This document shows positions 5,172 to 6,270 of a stretch of DNA of 6,270 nt, piece after piece; within the stretch, counting starts at the first letter, position 1; the number at the start of each line of letters is the position of its first letter. Below the pieces are notes generated by a model. It did no database searches. It was given only the letters and a program-made list of their open reading frames with translations, and was not told the DNA's origin. This stretch comes from an uncultured Ruminococcus sp. (GTDB taxonomy: Bacteria; Bacillota; Clostridia; Oscillospirales; Acutalibacteraceae). The position numbers were made by a program, and so were the translations under genes. The DNA lies in the NCBI GenBank assembly GCA_946055445.1, contig CAMGGF010000079.1:1-6270 (forward strand). Direction: 5' to 3'.

Positions 5172-6270
5172 CGCTTGCAAAAACCGCAGGCTTTTGTTTC
5201 GGCGTAAACCGTGCGGTCAATCTGCTGGAAAATTTGGTGGAAAACGGTGAAAAAGCGTGCACATTGGGGCCGATTATTCACAATCCGCAAGTGATTTCCC
5301 ATTTTGAAAGCCACGGTGTGCGCGTGATAGACAGCCCCGACGATTGCCGTTTGGACGAAACTTTGGTGGTGCGTACCCACGGCGTCGAAAAAGAGGTGCT
5401 TTCGGCAGTCGAAGAAAGCGGCAGACCGTTTTTGAACGCCACCTGCCCGTTTGTCACGAAAATTCATAAAATCGTGCGTGAAAATTCCACGCCCGAAAAT
5501 GTCACTTTAATTGCGGGCGACAGCCGCCACCCCGAAGTCGTCGGCATTCGAAGTTATTGTAACGGGCGCTCGTTTGTGTTCAATTCTTACGAAGAACTGC
5601 TTTCCATTCTCGAAAATCACCCGAATTTAGACGAAAACGGGCTGATTTTGGTCTCACAGACCACTTTCAGCACAAATTCTTTTAAAAAATGTGTAAAAAA
5701 AATAAAAATGGTATATACAAATGCCGTAATTTTTGATACAATATGTAGTGCGACTGAGGAAAGACAGGCGGAAGCGCAAAAACTTTCGCTCGAAAACGAT
5801 GCGATGCTCATCATCGGCGGCAGGCAAAGTTCCAACACCGCCAAGTTGAAAGCCGTTTGCGAAGCCAACTGTCCGACTTTTTTGATAGAAACCGCCCAGG
5901 AGTTGAATGGCATTGACCTGTCACGGTTTCACGCAGTCGGTGTTACTGCGGGTGCGTCAACGCCCGACAGTATAATTAAGGAGGTACTAAAAACAATGTC
6001 TGAAAATCTCAATCAAACACAGGCAGAATTAGTTGAAAAGGAGGAGTCTGCGATGTCTTCTGAAGCAACCAGCTTTGCCGATATGCTTGAAGAATATATA
6101 GATACAAGCTCCGACCAAAAGGTCGTAGGTCATGTCGTCGCGGTTACACCGACCGAAATTCAGGTCGAAATCACCGGCAGAAAGCACACCGGCTATGTTT
6201 CCGCAGCAGAATACAGTAACGACCCCACAGCCGATATGACGAAAGAAGTCAAAGTCGGCGATGAGTTGAA
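5159..6270 (+). CDS. ispH-rpsA: Bifunctional IspH (HMBPP reductase) / 30S ribosomal protein S1 fusion, 3' end beyond the window
   Basis: One uninterrupted frame of 370 visible codons encodes IspH (residues 1 to about 279) and then the start of ribosomal protein S1. IspH is the iron-sulfur enzyme that reduces HMBPP to IPP and DMAPP in the last step of the MEP isoprenoid pathway. The three cluster cysteines are Cys13 (GFCFGV), Cys96 (NATCPF) and Cys196 (DTICSAT). Substrate residues are His41, His74, His124 and Glu126 (RHPEV), the QTTFS block, SSN at 224-226 and Ser267 (AGAST), so the enzyme looks active. From Met280 comes an acidic, Glu-rich linker, then the first S1 RNA-binding (OB-fold) domain from about residue 321 (VVGHVVAVTPTEIQVEITG), cut by the window edge. 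Such fusions are annotated across Clostridia. It overlaps plsC by 13 nt. No stop or frameshift separates the halves. Confidence 0.95.
   Translation, partial: MQKITLAKTAGFCFGVNRAVNLLENLVENGEKACTLGPIIHNPQVISHFESHGVRVIDSPDDCRLDETLVVRTHGVEKEVLSAVEESGRPFLNATCPFVTKIHKIVRENSTPENVTLIAGDSRHPEVVGIRSYCNGRSFVFNSYEELLSILENHPNLDENGLILVSQTTFSTNSFKKCVKKIKMVYTNAVIFDTICSATEERQAEAQKLSLENDAMLIIGGRQSSNTAKLKAVCEANCPTFLIETAQELNGIDLSRFHAVGVTAGASTPDSIIKEVLKTMSENLNQTQAELVEKEESAMSSEATSFADMLEEYIDTSSDQKVVGHVVAVTPTEIQVEITGRKHTGYVSAAEYSNDPTADMTKEVKVGDEL
5714..5742 (+). promoter_or_regulatory. Candidate internal promoter within ispH, upstream of the S1 part
   Basis: TATACA (5714-5719, 4/6 to the -35 consensus), a 17-nt spacer and TACAAT (5737-5742, 5/6), preceded by TG at 5734-5735 as in an extended -10. 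It lies in a strongly AT-rich patch (17 G/C in the 80 nt 5671-5750 by hand count) within otherwise balanced coding DNA. Transcription would begin near 5749, about 250 nt before the first S1 methionine codon. The coding constraint of the DTIC motif partly explains the -10 sequence, so this remains a candidate. Confidence 0.35.
5978..5998 (+). promoter_or_regulatory. Internal ribosome binding site and in-frame ATG at the IspH-S1 junction
   Basis: AAGGAGG (5978-5984) lies 11 nt before an in-frame ATG at 5996-5998 (Met280), exactly where the IspH homology ends and the S1-type sequence MSENLNQ begins. It encodes Lys-Glu-Val in the fusion. It could allow ribosomes to start S1 independently. Confidence 0.5.
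6038..6055 (+). promoter_or_regulatory. Second internal ribosome binding site and in-frame ATG in the S1 linker
   Basis: AAGGAGG (6038-6044, within AAAAGGAGGAG) lies 8 nt before an in-frame ATG at 6053-6055 (Met299), ahead of the first S1 domain. The spacing is near ideal. The bases also encode Lys-Glu-Glu of the acidic linker, so coding coincidence is possible. Initiation here would still keep the complete first S1 domain. Confidence 0.45.

Noticed and set aside
4994..5467. Open frame of 157 codons on the minus strand across the plsC-ispH boundary
   Set aside because: It opposes two genes with complete catalytic motifs, has no recognisable domain, and shows no promoter or ribosome binding site that I can identify.

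Overview
The window looks like chromosomal DNA from an anaerobic Clostridia member, probably the Oscillospiraceae/Ruminococcaceae part. This rests on three things: the gene set (acetate kinase beside TmcAL, and an IspH fused in frame to ribosomal protein S1), strong AGGAGG-type ribosome binding sites, and compact same-strand gene packing. Base composition is moderate to high GC in the genes and AT-rich in the two short intergenic gaps. I see no mobile element, CRISPR array, RNA gene or sign of recent transfer.

Layout. Positions 1-325 hold the start of acetate kinase on the minus strand; the gene runs off the left edge. A 99-bp AT-rich gap (326-424) carries divergent promoters whose -10 elements overlap almost base for base. 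One drives ackA leftwards and the other drives tmcAL (425-1615), the acetate-dependent tRNA-Met acetylation enzyme, rightwards. A 106-bp gap (1616-1721) holds a sigma-A-like promoter. It starts a tight plus-strand gene run: a MurR/RpiR-family regulator (1722-2603), a HI0933/BaiN-type flavoprotein (2593-3843), cytidylate kinase cmk (3864-4523), a PlsC-type acyltransferase (4527-5171), and an IspH-S1 fusion (5159 past the right edge). Genes in this run overlap by 11-13 nt or are 3-20 nt apart, so one transcript with translational coupling is likely.

How the genes fit together. The left pair share acetate: AckA makes or consumes it with ATP, and TmcAL uses acetate plus ATP to acetylate the tRNA-Met anticodon wobble base. 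The right-hand run is a housekeeping operon covering pyrimidine nucleotides (cmk), phospholipid (plsC), isoprenoid precursors (ispH) and translation (S1). It keeps the ancient cmk-rpsA linkage but has plsC and ispH inserted between, with ispH joined to S1.

The point most worth following up is the IspH-S1 junction. The first S1 methionine codon, and a second one 19 codons later, each sit behind a perfect AAGGAGG at workable spacing and in frame. About 250 nt upstream, inside ispH, an AT-rich patch (about 21% GC by hand count) contains a plausible extended -10 promoter. Together these suggest that S1 could also be made as a separate, more abundant protein from within the fused gene. This is an inference from sequence signals only.
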